Assembly: GCF_051401765.1 (NCBI RefSeq)
Contig: NW_027480467.1
Coordinates: forward strand, 124,001 to 188,000
Origin: Calliopsis andreniformis
Lineage: Eukaryota > Arthropoda > Insecta > Hymenoptera > Andrenidae
DNA: 64,000 nucleotides
Direction: 5' to 3'
The translations under genes and the position numbers were made by a program. Of the stretch, positions 35,380 to 49,694 are shown one piece after another. Positions within the stretch are counted from its first letter, which is position 1; each line of letters begins with the position of its first letter. The notes under the pieces were generated by a model. That model had not been told where the DNA came from. It worked only from the letters and a program-made list of their open reading frames with translations, and searched no databases.

Positions 35380-36800
35380 TCAATCCTCAATCCTCAGACC
35401 TCAAACATCAATACTCAACCCTCAGTCCTCGTCCTCAATCCACAACTCTCAATCCTCAATCCTCAATCTTCAATCATCAATATTCAATCTTCAGTACTCA
35501 ATCCTCAATCCTCAATCCTCAATCCTCAATCATCAATCCTCAATCTTCAATACTCAATCCTCAATCCTCCATCCTCAATCCTCAATCCTCAATCCTCAAT
35601 AATCAATCCTCAATCTTCTATCCTCAATAATCAATCTTTAATCCTCAATCCTCAGACCTCAAACATCAATACTCAACCCTCAGTCCTCGTCCTCAATCCA
35701 CAACCCTCAATCCTCAATCCTCCATCTTCAATCATCAATATTCAACCTTCAATCCTCAATACTCAATCTTCAATCCTCAATCCTCAACCCTCAGTCCTCA
35801 TTCTTCAATCCTCAATACTCAATCCTCAATCTTCAATCCTCAATCCTCAATCCTCAATTCTCAATCCTCAATCCTCAGACCTCAAACATCAATACTCAAC
35901 CCTCAGTCCTCGTCCTCAATCCACAACCCTTAATCCTCAATCCTCCATCTTCAATCATCAATATTCAATCTTCAATCCTCAATCCTCAATCCTCAATCCT
36001 CAATCCTCAATCCTCGGACCTCAAACATGAATACTCAACCCTCAGTCCTCGTCCTCAATCCACAACCCTCAATCCTCAATCCTCAATCTTCAATCATCAA
36101 TTTTCAATCTTCAGTCCTCAATCCTCAATCCTCAATCCTCAATCCTCAATCATCAATCCTCAATCTTCAATACTCAATCCTCAATCCTCCATCCTCAATC
36201 CTCAATCCTCAATCCTCTGTCCTCAATCCTCAATCCTCAAACCTCAATCCTCAATCTTCAATCCCCAATTCTCAATTTTCAACCCTCAATCCTCAATCCT
36301 CAATCTTCAATCCTCAATACTCAACCTTCAATCCTCAATCCTCAATCCTCAACCCTCAGTCCTCATTCTTCAACCCTCAATAACCAATCCTCAATCTTCA
36401 ATCCTCAATCCTCAATCCTCAATTCTCAATCCTCTATCCTCAGTCCTCAGACCTCAAACGTCAATACTCAACCCTCAGTCCTCGTTCTCAATCCACAACC
36501 CTCAATCCTCAATCCTCAATCTTCAATCATCAATATTCAATCTTCAATCCTCAATCCTCAATCCTCAATCCTGAATCCTCAATCCTCAATCCTCGGACCT
36601 CAAACATGAATACTCAACCCTCAGTCCTCGTCCTCAATCCACAACCCTCAATCCTCAATCCTCAATCTTCAATCATCAATATTCAATCTTCAGTCCTCAA
36701 TCCTCAATACTCAATCCTCGATCCTCAATCCTCAATCCTCAATGTTCAATCCGCAATACCCAATCCTCAATCTGCAATCCTCAATCCTCAATCCTCAGTC
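35380..36800 (+). repeat. D-motif domain, no A landmarks
   Basis: Carries the six D motifs of 16690-18120 at offset 18682 bp. Confidence 0.78.
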
Positions 36801-36955
36801 CTCAATCCTCAATCCTCAATCTTCAATCATCAATACTCAATCTTCAATCCTCAATCTTCAATCCTCAATCCTCAATCCTCAATCCTCAATATTCAAAACA
36901 CAACCCTCAACCACCAATCCTCAACACTCAACCATCAATCCTCAATTCTCAATAC

Positions 36956-37347
36956 TCAATAGAGTATCCTGAATTCTCATGGTACAATACTCAATCCACA
37001 ATTTTCAATAATCAAATCTCAATCCTCAAACATCAATTCTCAACACTCAATCCTCAACACTCAGTCCTCTCTCTTCAGTCCTCCATCCTCAACCCTCAAT
37101 CCTCAAGCGTCAATCCTCAATCCTCAATCCTCAACCCTCAATCCTCAGTCCTCAAACCTCAATCCCGAATCCTCAATCCTGAATTCCTAATCTTCAGTCC
37201 TCAGTCCTCAACAATCAATTGTCAATCCTCAATCATCAATAGAATATCCTCAATTCACAGTTTTCAATAATCAATCCCCATCCTTCAATGTTCAAATCTC
37301 AATCCACAAACATCAATTCCCATCACTCAACCCTCAACACTAAGTCC
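36956..37347 (+). repeat. B-C module, 392 bp
   Basis: Partner of 18274 at offset 18682 bp. Confidence 0.92.
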
Positions 37348-37794
37348 TCAATCTTCAACCCTCAATCCTCAATCCTCAATCCTCAAACTTCAATCCTCAA
37401 TACTCAATCTTCAATCCTCAATCCTCAATTCTCAATCCTCAATTCTCAATCCTCAATCGTCAATCCTCAATCCCCAATCCTCAATCCTCAATCCTCAATC
37501 CTCAATACTCAATACCCAATCCTCAGTCTTCAATCCTCAATCCTCAATCCTCAATTCTCAATCCTCAATCCTCAGTCCTCAGTCCTTAAACCTCAATCCT
37601 CAACCCTCAGCCCTCATCCTCAATCCTCAATCCTCAATCCTCAATCCTCAATCCTCAATCTTCAATCCACAATACTCAATCTTCAATCCTCAATCCTCAA
37701 TCCTCAGTCCTCAAACCTCAATTCTGAATCCTCAATCCTGAATCCTCAATCTCCAGCCCACAGTCCTGAACAATCAGGTGACAATCCTCAATCC

Positions 37795-37906
37795 TCAATA
37801 GAATATCCTCAATTCACAGTTTTCAATTCTCAATACTCAATCTGCAATCTTCAAATCTCTATCCACAAACATCAACTCTCATCACTCAACACTCAACACT
37901 CAGTCC
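37795..37906 (+). repeat. Landmark A3 (112 bp)
   Basis: Shares TCAATTC and TCAACTC in columns 5 and 12 with 19113. Confidence 0.9.
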
Positions 37907-38575
37907 TCAATGTTCAATCCTCAATCCTCAATTCTCAATCTTCAATCATCAATATTCAATCTTCAGTCGTCAATCCTCAATCCTCAACACTCAATCCTCA
38001 ATCCTCAATCCTCAATCTTCAATCCTCAATCCTCAATCCTCAATCCTCAATCCTCAATCCTCGATCCTCAATCCGCAATCCTCAATCCTCAATCCTTAAT
38101 CTTCAATCCTCAATACCCAATCCACAGTCTTCAATCCTCAATCCTCAATCCTCAATTCTCAATCCTCAATCCTCAGTCCTCAGTCCTTAAACCTCAATCC
38201 TCAACCCTCAGCCCTCATCCTCAATCCTCAATCCTCAATACCCAATCCTCAATCTTCAATCCTCAATCCTCAATCCTCAATTCTCAATCCTCAATCCTCA
38301 GTCCTCAGTCCTTAAATCTCAATCCTCAACCCTCAGCCCTCATACTCAATCCTCAATCCTCAATCCTCAATCCTTAATCTTCAATCCTCAATACTCAATC
38401 TTCAATCCTCAATCCTCAAACCTCAATGTTCAGTCCTCAATGTTCAATCCTCAATACCCAACCCTCAATCTTCAATCCTCAATCCTCAATCCTCCATCCT
38501 CAATCCTCACTCCTCAATCCTCAATCCTCAGTCCTCAATCCTCAATCCTCAACCCTCAGCCATCATCCTCAATCC

Positions 38576-38778
38576 TCAGTCCTCAAACCTCAATCCCGAA
38601 ACCTCAATCCTGAATCCTCAATCTTCAGCCCTCAGTCCTCAACAATCAATTGTCAATCCTCAATCATCAATAGAATATCCTCAATTCACAGTTTTCAATA
38701 ATCAATCCCCATTCTTCAATCTTCAAATCTCAATCCGCAAACATCAATTACCATCACTCAACCCTCAACACTAAGTCC
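38576..38778 (+). repeat. C element without B (203 bp)
   Basis: Same left junction as 19894 but with TCAACAA and TCAATCC in place of TCAGCAA and CCAATCC. It is one of the two inferred parents of the recombinant at 19894. Confidence 0.88.
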
Positions 38779-39331
38779 TCAATAGTCAATCCTCAATCCT
38801 CAATCTTCAATCATCAATACTCAATCTTCAATCCTCAATCTTCAATCCTCAATCCTCAATCCTCAATCCTCAATATTCAAAACACAGCCCTCAAACACCA
38901 ATCCTCAACAGTCAACCATCAATCCTCAATTCTCAATACTCAATAGAGTATCCTGAATTCTCATGGTCCAATACTCAATCCACAATTTTCAATAATCAAA
39001 TCTCAATCCTCAAACATCAATTCTCAACCCTCAATTCTCAACACTCAGTCCTCTCTCTTCAATCCACCATCCTCAACCCTCAATCCTCAAGAGTCAATCC
39101 TCAATCCTCTATCCTCAACCCTCAATCCTCAGTCCTCAAACCTCAATCCCGAAACCTCAATCCTGAATCCTCAATCTTCAGCCCTCAGTCCTCAGCAATC
39201 AATTGTCAATCCTCAATCATCAATAGAATATCCTCAATTCACAGTTTTCAATAATCAATCCCCATTCTTCAATCTTCAAATCCCAATCCGCAAACATCAA
39301 TTACCATCACTCAACCCTCAACACTAAGTCC
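38779..39331 (+). repeat. 553-bp segment absent from copy 1
   Basis: Exactly 79 heptamers, holding a gap of 161 bp and a whole B-C module. Its C has the TCAGCAA and CCAATCC variants found in the recombinant at 19894, which places the loss in copy 1. Confidence 0.87.
38940..39331 (+). repeat. B-C module, 392 bp
   Basis: CCAATAC subtype. TCAAGAG replaces TCAAGCG, a private change. Confidence 0.92.
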
Positions 39332-39679
39332 TCAATAGTCAATCCTCAATCCTCAATCCTCAACCTTCAATCCTCAATACTCAACCTTCAATCCTCAATC
39401 CTCAATTCTCAATCCTCAATTCTCAATCCTCAATCGTCAATCCTCAATCCCCAATCCTCAATCTTCAATCCTCTATCCTCAATCCTCAATCCTCAGTCCT
39501 CAATCCTCAATCTTCAATCCTCAAAACTCAATACCCAATCATCAGTCTTCAATCCTCAACCCTCAATCCTCAATTCTCAATCCTCAATCCTCAGTCCTCA
39601 GTCCTTAAACCTCAATCCTCAACCCTCAGCCCTCATCCTCAATCCTTAATCCTCAATCCTCAATTCTCAATCCTCAATC

Positions 39680-40860
39680 CTCAATCCTCAGACCTCAAAC
39701 ATCAATACTCAACCCTCAGTCCTCGTCCTCAATCCACAACCCTCAATCCTCAATCCTCCATCTTCAATCATCAATATTCAACCTTCAATCCTCAATACTC
39801 AATCTTCAATCCTCAATCCTCAATCCTCAACCCTCAGTCCTCATTCTTCAATCCTCAATACTCAATCCTCAATCTTCAATCCTCAATCCTCAATCCTCAA
39901 TTCTCAATCCTCAATCCTCAGACCTCAAACATCAATACTCAACCCTCAGTCCTCGTCCTCAATCCACAACCCTTAATCCTCAATCCTCCATCTTCAATCA
40001 TCAATATTCAATCTTCAATCCTCAATCCTCAATCCTCAATCCTCAATCCTCAATCCTCGGACCTCAAACATGAATACTCAACCCTCAGTCCTCGTCCTCA
40101 ATCCACAACCCTCAATCCTCAATCCTCAATCTTCAATCATCAATTTTCAATCTTCAGTCCTCAATCCTCAATCCTCAATCCTCAATCCTCAATCATCAAT
40201 CCTCAATCTTCAATACTCAATCCTCAATCCTCCATCCTCAATCCTCAATCCTTAATCCTCTGTCCTCAATCCTCAATCCTCAAACCTCAATCCTCAATCT
40301 TCAATCCCCAATTCTCAATTTTCAACCCTCAATCCTCAATCCTCAATCTTCAATCCTCAATACTCAACCTTCAATCGTCAATCCTCAATCCTCAACCCTC
40401 AGTCCTCATTCTTCAACCCTCAATAACCAATCCTCAATCTTCAATCCTCAATCCTCAATCCTCAATTCTCAATCCTCTATCCTCAGTCCTCAGACATCAA
40501 ACATCAATACTCAACCCTCAGTCCTCGTTCTCAATCCACAACCCTCAATCCTCAATCCTCAATCTTCAATCATCAATATTCAATCTTCAATCCTCAATCC
40601 TCAATCCTCAATCCTGAATCCTCAATCCTCAATCCTCGGACCTCAAACATGAATACTCAACCCTCAGTCCTCGTCCTCAATCCACAACCCTCAATCCTCA
40701 ATCCTCAATCTTCAATCATCAATACTCAATCTTCAGTCCTCAATCCTCAATACTCAATCCTCGATCCTCAATCCTCAATCCTCAATGTTCAATCCGCAAT
40801 ACCCAATCCTCAATCTGCAATCCTCAATCCTCAATCCTCAGTCCTCAATCCTCAATCCTC
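39680..40860 (+). repeat. D-motif domain, no A landmarks
   Basis: Matches 20440-21610 at offset 19235 bp. Differences include TCAATAT at 40003 where copy 1 has a TCAGTAT at 20768. Confidence 0.78.
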
Positions 40861-40998
40861 AATCTTCAATCATCAATACTCAATCTTCAATCCTCAATCT
40901 TCAATCCTCAATCCTCAATCCTCAATCCTCAATATTCAAAACACAACCCTCAACCACCAATCCTCAACACTCAACCATCAATCCTCAATTCTCAATAC

Positions 40999-41390
40999 TC
41001 AATAGAGTATCCTGAATTCTCATGGTACAATACTCAATCCACAATTTTCAATAATCAAATCTCAATCCTCAAACATCAATTCTCAACACTCAATCCTCAA
41101 CACTCAGTCCTCTCTCTTCAGTCCTCCATCCTCAACCCTCAATCCTCAAGCGTCAATCCTCAATCCTCAATCCTCAACCCTCAATCCTCAGTCCTCAAAC
41201 CTCAATCCCGAATCCTCAATCCTGAATTCCTAATCTTCAGTCCTCAGTCCTCAACAATCAATTGTCAATCCTCAATCATCAATAGAATATCCTCAATTCA
41301 CAGTTTTCAATAATCAATCCCCATCCTTCAATGTTCAAATCTCAATCCACAAACATCAATTCCCATCACTCAACCCTCAACACTAAGTCC
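40999..41390 (+). repeat. B-C module, 392 bp
   Basis: Partner of 21764. Confidence 0.92.
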
Positions 41391-41844
41391 TCAATCTTCA
41401 ACCCTCAATCCTCAATCCTCAATCCTCAAACTTCAATCCTCAATACTCAATCTTCAATCCTCAATCCTCAATTCTCAATCCTCAATTCTCAATCCTCAAT
41501 CGTCAATCCTCAATCCCCAATCCTCAATCCTCAATCCTCAATCCTCAATACTCAATACCCAATCCTCAGTCTTCAATCCTCAATCCTCAATCCTCAATTC
41601 TCAATCCTCAATCCTCAGTCCTCAGTCCTTAAACCTCAATCCTCAACCCTCAGCCCTCATCCTCAATCCTCAATCCTCAATCCTCAATCCTCAATCCTCA
41701 ATCCTCAATCTTCAATCCACAATACTCAATCTTCAATCCTCAATCCTCAATCCTCAGTCCTCAAACCTCAATTCTGAATCCTCAATCCTGAATCCTCAAT
41801 CTCCAGCCCACAGTCCTGAACAATCAGGTGACAATCCTCAATCC

Positions 41845-41956
41845 TCAATAGAATATCCTCAATTCACAGTTTTCAATACTCAATACTCAATCTGCAATCT
41901 TCAAATCTCTATCCACAAACATCAATTCTCATCACTCAACACTCAACACTCAGTCC
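41845..41956 (+). repeat. Landmark A3 (112 bp)
   Basis: Partner of 22603. The C-to-A3 distance is 566 bp, one heptamer more than in copy 1. Confidence 0.9.
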
Positions 41957-42879
41957 TCAATGTTCAATCCTCAATCCTCAATTCTCAATCTTCAATCATC
42001 AATATTCAATCTTCAGTCGTCAATCCTCAATCCTCAACACTCAATCCTCAATCCTCAATCTTCAATCCTCAATCCTCAATCCTCAATCCTCAATCCTCAA
42101 TCCTCGATCCTCAATCCGCAATCCTCAATCCTCAATCCTTAATCTTCAATCCTCAATACCCAATCCACAGTCTTCAATCCTCAATCCTCAATCCTCAATT
42201 CTCAATCCTCAATCCTCAGTCCTCAGTCCTTAAACCTCAATCCTCAATCTTCAATCCTCAATCCTCGATCCTCAATACGCAATCCTCAATCCTCAATCCT
42301 TAATCTTCAATCCTCAATACCCAATCCACAGTCTTCAATCCTCAATCCTCAATCCTCAATCCTCAATCCGCAATCCTCAATCACCAACCCTCAATCTTCA
42401 ATCCTCAGTACTCAATCTTTAATCATCAATCCTCAATCCTCAATCTTCAATCCTCAATCATCAATCCTCAATCCTCAGTCCTCAATCCTCAATCCTCAGT
42501 CCTCAATCCTCAATCTTCAATCCTCAATACTCAATACCCAATCCTCAGTCTTCAATCCTCAATCCTCAATCCCCAATTCTCAATCCTCAATACTCAGTCC
42601 TCAGTCCTTAAACCTCAATCCTCAACCCTCAGCCCTCATCCTCAATCCTCAATCCTCAATCCTCAATCCCCAATCTTCAATCCTCAATACTCAATCTTCA
42701 ATCCTCGATCCTCAATCCTCAGTCCTCAAACCTCAATCCCCAATCTTCAATCCTCAATACTCAATCTTCAATCCTCGATCCTCAATCCTCAGTCCTCAAA
42801 CCTCAATTCTGAATCCTCAATCCTGAATCCTCAATCTCCAGCCCTCAGTCTTGAACAATCAGGTGACAATCCTCAATCG

Positions 42880-42991
42880 TCAATAGAATATCCTCAATTC
42901 GCAGATTTCAATACTCAATACTCAATCTGCAATCTTCAAATCTCTATCCACAAACATCAATACTCATCACTCAACACTCAACACTCAGTCC
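42880..42991 (+). repeat. Landmark A3 (112 bp)
   Basis: GCAGATT in column 4; partner of 23638. Confidence 0.9.
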
Positions 42992-44221
42992 TCAATGTTC
43001 AATCCTCAATCCTCAATACTCAATCTTCAATCCTCTATACTCAATCTTAAATCCTCAATCCTCAATCCCCAATCTTCAATCCTCAATCCTCAATACTCAA
43101 TCCACAACCCTCAATCCTCAATCATCAATCCTCAATCTTCAATACTCAATCCTCAATCCTCAATCCTCAATCCTCAATCCTCAATCCTCAATCACCAATC
43201 CTCAGACCTCAGACATCAATATTCAACACTCAGTCCTCGTCGTCAATCCACAACCCTCAATCCTCAACCCTAAATCTTTAATCATCAATATTCAATCTTC
43301 AATCCTCAATCTTTAATCATCAATCCTCAATCCTCAATCTTCAATCCTCAATCATCAATCCTCAATCCTCAATCCTCAATCCTCAATCCTCAATCCTCGA
43401 TTCTCAATTTTCAATCCTCAATACTCAATCTTAAATCCTCAATCCTCAATCCTCAATCTTCAATCCTCAATCCTCAATACTCAATCCTCAACCGTCCATC
43501 CTCAATCCTGAATCCTCAATCCTCAATACTCAATCATCAATCCTCAATCTTCAATCCTCAATACTCAATCTTTAATCCTCAATCCACAATCCTCAATCTT
43601 CAAACTTCAATCCTCAATCCGCAATCCTCAACCCTCAGACCTCATTCTTCAATCCTCAATAACCAATCCTCAATCTTCAATCCTCAATCTTCAATCCTCA
43701 ATCCTCAATCCTCAACCTTCAATCCTCAATACTCAATCTTCAATCCTCAATCCGCAATTCTCAATCCTCAATTCTCAATCCTCAATCGTCAATCCTCAAT
43801 CCCCAATCCTCAATCCTCAATCCTCAATCCTCAATACTCAATCCTCAATCCTCAATCCTCAATCTTCAATCCCCAATACTCAATATTCAGTCCTTAATTC
43901 TCAATCCTCAATTCTCAATAATCAGACCTCAAACATCAATACTGAACCCTCAGTCCTTGTCCTCAATCCACAACTCTCAAACCTCAATCCTCAATCTTAA
44001 ATCATCAATATTCAATATTCAGTCCTCAATCCTCAATCCTCAATTCTCAATCTTCAATCCTCAATACTCAATATTTAATCCTCAATCCTCAATCCTCAAT
44101 CTTCAATCCTCAATCCCCAATACTCAATCCTCAATCCTCAATCCTCAATCATCCATCCTGAATCTTCAATACTCAATCCTCAATCCACAATTCTCAATCC
44201 TCAATCCTCAATCCTCAATCA

Positions 44222-44298
44222 TCAATCCTCAATCCTCAATCCTCAATCCTCAATCCTCAATCCTCAATCCTCAATCCTCAATCCTCAATCCTCAATCC
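44222..44298 (+). repeat. Perfect TCAATCC run, 11 units
   Basis: Partner of 24980-25056 with the same unit number, followed by TAAATCT. Confidence 0.88.
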
Positions 44299-44991
44299 TA
44301 AATCTTCAATCCTCAATACTCAATATTCAATCCTCAATCCTCAATCCTCAATCCTCAGTCCTCATTCTTCAATCCTCAATACCCAATCCTCAGTCTTCAA
44401 TCCTCAAACCTCAATCCTCAACTCTCAATCTTCAATCCTCAATCCTCAATCCTCAATCCTTAATACTCAATCCTCAATCTTCAATCTTCAATCATCAATA
44501 TTCAATCTTCAGTCCTCAATCCTCAATCCTCAATCCTCAATCCTCAATCATCAACTCTCAATCTTCAATGCTCAATCCTCAATCCTCAATCCTCAATCCT
44601 CAATCCTCAATCCTCAATCATCAATCCTTAATCTTCAATCCTCAATACTCAATCTTTAATCCTCAATCCTCAATCCTCAATCTTCAATCTTCAATCCTCA
44701 ATCCGCAATCCTCAATCCTTAATCTTCAATCCTCAATCCTCAATCCTCAATCTTCAATCCTCAATACTCAATTTTCAATCCTCAATCCTCAATCCTCCAC
44801 CCTCAGTCCTCATTCTTCAATCCTCAATAACCAATCCTCAATCTTCAATCCTCAATCCTCAATCCTCAATTCTCAATCCTCAATCCTCAATCCTCAATCC
44901 TCAGTCCTCAAACCTCAATCCTGAAACCTCAATCCTGAATCCTCAATCTTCAGACCTCAGTCATCAACAATCAGTTGTCAATTCTCAATCC

Positions 44992-45103
44992 TCAATAGAA
45001 TATCATCAATTCACAGCTTTCAATACTCAATACTCAATCTGCAATCTTTAAATCTCTATCCACAAACACCAATTCTCATCACTCAACCCTCAACACACAG
45101 TCC
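44992..45103 (+). repeat. Landmark A1 (112 bp)
   Basis: Partner of 25750, including TCATCAA upstream. Confidence 0.9.
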
Positions 45104-45529
45104 CCAATCTTCAATCTTCAATCCTCAATCCTCAATCCTCAATCCTCAATCCTCAATCTTCAATCCTCAATACTCAATCATCGATCCTCAATCCTCAATC
45201 GTCAATCCTCAATCCTCAACCCTCAATCGTCAGTCTTCAAACCTCAATCCACAGACCTCAATCTTCAATCCTGAATGATCAATCCTCAATCCTCAATCGT
45301 CAGTTCCCAATCCTCAATCCTCAGTCCTCAGTCCTCAAACCTCAGTCCTCAACACTCAGCCATCATCCTCATTCCTCAATCCTCAATCCTCAATCCTCAA
45401 TCTTCAATCCTCAATACTCAATCTTCAAACTTCAATCCTCAGTCCTCAAACCACAATTCTGAATCCTCAATCCTGAATCCTCAATCCTCAGCCCTGAGTC
45501 CTCAACAATCAGTCGTCAATCCTGAATCC

Positions 45530-45641
45530 TCAATAGAATATCCTCAATTCACAGTTTTCAATACTCAATACACAATCTGCAACTTTCAAGCCTCTATCCA
45601 CAAACATCAATTCTCATCACTCAACCCTCAACACTCAGTCC
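45530..45641 (+). repeat. Landmark A2 (112 bp)
   Basis: Partner of 26288; B at 454 bp. Confidence 0.9.
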
Positions 45642-45983
45642 TCAATGTTCAATCCTCAATCCTCAATCCACAATCCTCAATCGTCAATTTTCAATCCTCA
45701 ATCCACAGACCTCAATCTTCAATCCTGAATGATCAATCCTCAATCCTCAATCGTCAGTTCCCAATCCTCAATCCTCAATCCTCAAACCTCAATCCTCAAC
45801 CGTCAGCCCTCGTCCTCAATCCTCAACACTCAATCCTCAATCCTCAATCTTCAATTATCAATACTCAATCTTCAATCCTCAATCTTCAATCCTCAATCCT
45901 CAATCCTCAATCCTCAATATTCAAAACACAACCCTCAACCACCAATCCTCAACACTCAACCATCAATCCTCAATTCTCAATAC

Positions 45984-46375
45984 TCAATAGAGTATCCTGA
46001 ATTCTCATGGTACAATACTCAATCCACAATTTTCAATAATCAAATCTCAATCCTCAAACATCAATTCTCAACACTCAATCCTCAACACTCAGTCCTCTCT
46101 CTTCAGTCCTCCATCCTCAACCCTCAATCCTCAAGCGTCAATCCTCAATCCTCAATCCTCAACCCTCAATCCTCAGTCCTCAAACCTCAATCCCGAATCC
46201 TCAATCCTGAATTCCTAATCTTCAGTCCTCAGTCCTCAACAATCAGTTGTCAATCCTCAATCATCAATAGAATATCCTCAATTCACAGTTTTCAATAATC
46301 AATCCCCATCCTTCAATGTTCAAATCTCAATCCACAAACATCAATTCCCATCACTCAACCCTCAACACTAAGTGT
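45984..46375 (+). repeat. B-C module, 392 bp
   Basis: TAAGTGT ending as at 26742. TCAGTTG replaces TCAATTG before C. Confidence 0.92.
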
Positions 46376-46641
46376 TCAATCTTCAATCCTCAATCCTCAA
46401 TCCTCAAACTTCAATCCTCAATACTCAATCTTCAATCCTCAATCCTCAATTCTCAATCCTCAATTCTCAATCCTCAATCGTCAATCCTCAATCCCCAATC
46501 CTCAATCCTCAATCCTCAATCCTCAATACTCAATACCCAATCCTCAGTCCTCAGTCCTCAAACCTCAATTCTGAATCCTCAATCCTGAATCCTCAATCTC
46601 CAGCCCACAGTCCTGATCAATCAGGTGACAATCCTCAATCC

Positions 46642-46753
46642 TCAATAGAATATCCTCAATTCACAGTTTTCAATACTCAATACTCAATCTGCAATCTTCA
46701 AATCTCTATCCACAAACATCAATTCTCATCACTCAACACTCAACACTCAGTCC
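46642..46753 (+). repeat. Landmark A3 (112 bp)
   Basis: Preceded by TGATCAA; partner of 27400. Confidence 0.9.
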
Positions 46754-47576
46754 TCAATGTTCAATCCTCAATCCTCAATTCTCAATCTTCAATCATCAAT
46801 ATTCAATCTTCAGTCGTCAATCCTCAATCCTCAACACTCAATCCTCAATCCTCAATCTTCAATCCTCAATCCTCAATCCTCAATCCTCAATCCTCAATCC
46901 TCAATCCTCGATCCTCAATCCGCAATCCTCAATCCTCAATCCTTAATCTTCAATCCTCAATACCCAATCCACAGTCTTCAATCCTCAATCCTCAATCCTC
47001 AATTCTCAATCCTCAATCCTCGCTCCTCAGTCCTTAAACCTCAATCCTCAACCCTCAGCCCTCATCCTCAATCCTCAATCCTCAATACCCAATCCTCAAT
47101 CTTCAATCCTCAATCCTCAATCCTCAATTCTCAATCCTCAATCCTCAGTCCTCAGTCCTTAAACCTCAATCCTCAACCCTCAGCCCTCATACTCAATCCT
47201 CAATCCTCAATCCTCAATCATTAACCTTCAATCCTCAATACTCAATCTTCAATCCTCAATCCTCAAACCTCAATGTTCAGTCCTCAATGTTCAATCCTCA
47301 ATACCCAATCCTCAATCTTCAATCCTCAATCCTCAATCCTCCATCCTCAATCCTCACTCCTCAATCCTCAATCCTCAGTCCTCAATCCTCAATCCTCAAT
47401 CCTCAGCCATCATCCTCAATCCTCAGTCCTCAATACTCAGTCCTCAATCTTCAATCCTCAATACTCAATCTTCAATCCTCAATCCTCAGTCCTCAAACCT
47501 CAATTCTGAATCCTCAATCCTGAATCCTCAATCCTCAGCCCTGAGTCCTCAACAATCAGTCGTCAATCCTGAATCC

Positions 47577-47688
47577 TCAATAGAATATCCTCAATTCACA
47601 GTTTTCAATACTCAATACACAATCTGCAACTTTCAAGCCTCTATCCACAAACATCAATTCTCATCACTCAACCCTCAACACTCAGTCC
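47577..47688 (+). repeat. Landmark A2 (112 bp)
   Basis: Partner of 28328. B follows at 454 bp, because the extra heptamer seen at 28470 is absent here. Confidence 0.9.
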
Positions 47689-48030
47689 TCAATGTTCAAT
47701 CCTCAATCCTCAATCCACAATCCTCAATCGTCAATTTTCAATCCTCAATCCACAGACCTCAATCTTCAATCCTGAATGATCAATCCTCAATCCTCAATCG
47801 TCAGTTCCCAATCCTCAATCCTCAATCCTCAAACCTCAATCCTCAACCGTCAGTCCTCGTCCTCAATCCTCAACACTCAATACTCAATCCTCAATCTTCA
47901 ATCATCAATACTCAATCTTCAATCCTCAATCTTCAATCCTCAATCCTCAATCCTCAATCCTCAATATTCAAAACACAACCATCAACCACCAATCCTCAAC
48001 ACTCAACCATCAATCCTCAATTCTCAATAC

Positions 48031-48422
48031 TCAATAGAGTATCCTGAATTCTCATGGTACAATACTCAATCCACAATTTTCAATAATCAAATCTCAATCC
48101 TCAAACATCAATTCTCAACACTCAATCCTCAACACTCAGTCCTCTCTCTTCAGTCCTCCATCCTCAACCCTCAATCCTCAAGCGTCAATCCTCAATCCTC
48201 AATCCTCAACCCTCAATCCTCAGTCCTCAAACCTCAATCCCGAATCCTCAATCCTGAATTCCTAATCTTCAGTCCTCAGTCCTCAACAATCAATTGTCAA
48301 TCCTCAATCATCAATAGAATATCCTCAATTCACAGTTTTCAATAATCAATCCCCATCCTTCAATGTTCAAATCTCAATCCACAAGCATCAATTCCCATCC
48401 CTCAACCCTCAACACTAAGTCC
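48031..48422 (+). repeat. B-C module, 392 bp
   Basis: Shares ACAAGCA and CCATCCC in C with 28789. Confidence 0.92.
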
Positions 48423-48848
48423 TCAATCTTCAATCCTCAATCCTCAATCCTCAAACTTCAATCCTCAATACTCAATCTTCAATCCTCAATCCTCAATTCT
48501 CAATCCTCAATTCTCAATCCTCAATCGTCAATCCTGAATCCCCAATCCTCAATCCTCAATCCTCAATCCTCAATACTCAATACCCAATCCTCAGTCTTCA
48601 ATCCTCAATCCTCCATCCTCAATCCTCACTCCTCAATCCTCAATCCTCAGTCCTCAATCCTCAATCCTCAACCCTCAGCCATCATCCTCAATCCTCAGTC
48701 CTCAATACTCAATCCTCAATGTTCAATCCTCAATACTCAATCTTCAATCCTCAATCCTCAGTCCTCAAACCTCAATTCTGAATCCTCAATCCTGAATCCT
48801 CAATCTTCAGACCTGAGTCCTCAACAATCAGTCGTCAATCCTGAATCG

Positions 48849-48960
48849 TCAATAGAATATCCTCAATTCACTGTATTCAATACTCAATACACAATCTGCA
48901 ACCTTCAAGCCTCTATCCACAAACATCAATTCTCATCACTCAACCCTCAATACTCAGTCC
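48849..48960 (+). repeat. Landmark A2 (112 bp)
   Basis: ACTGTAT in column 4, as at 29607. Confidence 0.9.
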
Positions 48961-49302
48961 TCAATGTTCAATCCTCAATCCTCAATCCACAATCCTCAAT
49001 CGTCTATTTTCAACCCTCAATCCACAGACATCAATCTTCAATCCTCAATGCTCAATCCTCAATCCTCAATCCTCAGTCCTCAATCCTCAATCCTCAATCC
49101 TCAAACCTCAATCCTCAACCGTCTGTCCTCGTCCTCAATCCTCAACACTCAATCCTCAATCCTCAATCTTCAATCATCAATACTCAATCTTCAATCCTCA
49201 ATCTTCAATCCTCAATCCTCAATCCTCAATCCTCAATATTCAAAACACAGCCCTCAACCACCAATCCTCAACAGTCAACCATCAATCCTCAATTCTCAAT
49301 AC

Positions 49303-49694
49303 TCAATAGAGTATCCTGAATTCTCATGGTCCAATACTCAATCCACAATTTTCAATAATCAAATCTCAATCCTCAAACATCAATTCTCAACCCTCAATTC
49401 TCAACACTCAGTCCTCTCTCTTCAATCCACCACCCTCAACCCTCAATCCTCAAGCGCCAATCCTCAATCCTCAATCCTCAACCCTCAATCCTCAGACCTC
49501 AAACCTCAATCCCGAATCCTCAATCCTGAATCCTCAATCTTCAGCCCTCAGTCCTCAACAATCAATTGTCAATCCTCAATCATCAATAGAATATCCTCAA
49601 TTCACAGTTTTCATTAATCAATCCCCATTCTTCAATCTTCAAATCTCAATCCGCAAACATCAATTCCCATCACTCAACCCTCAACACTAAGTCC
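49303..49694 (+). repeat. B-C module, 392 bp
   Basis: Partner of 30061, with the same TCATTAA in column 5 of C. Confidence 0.92.

Larger units (their letters stand above)
44901..46753 (+). repeat. Higher-order unit copy 5 (A1-A2-B-C-A3)
   Basis: Same spacings as copy 3: A1 44992, A2 45530, B 45984, C 46264, A3 46642. Confidence 0.87.
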
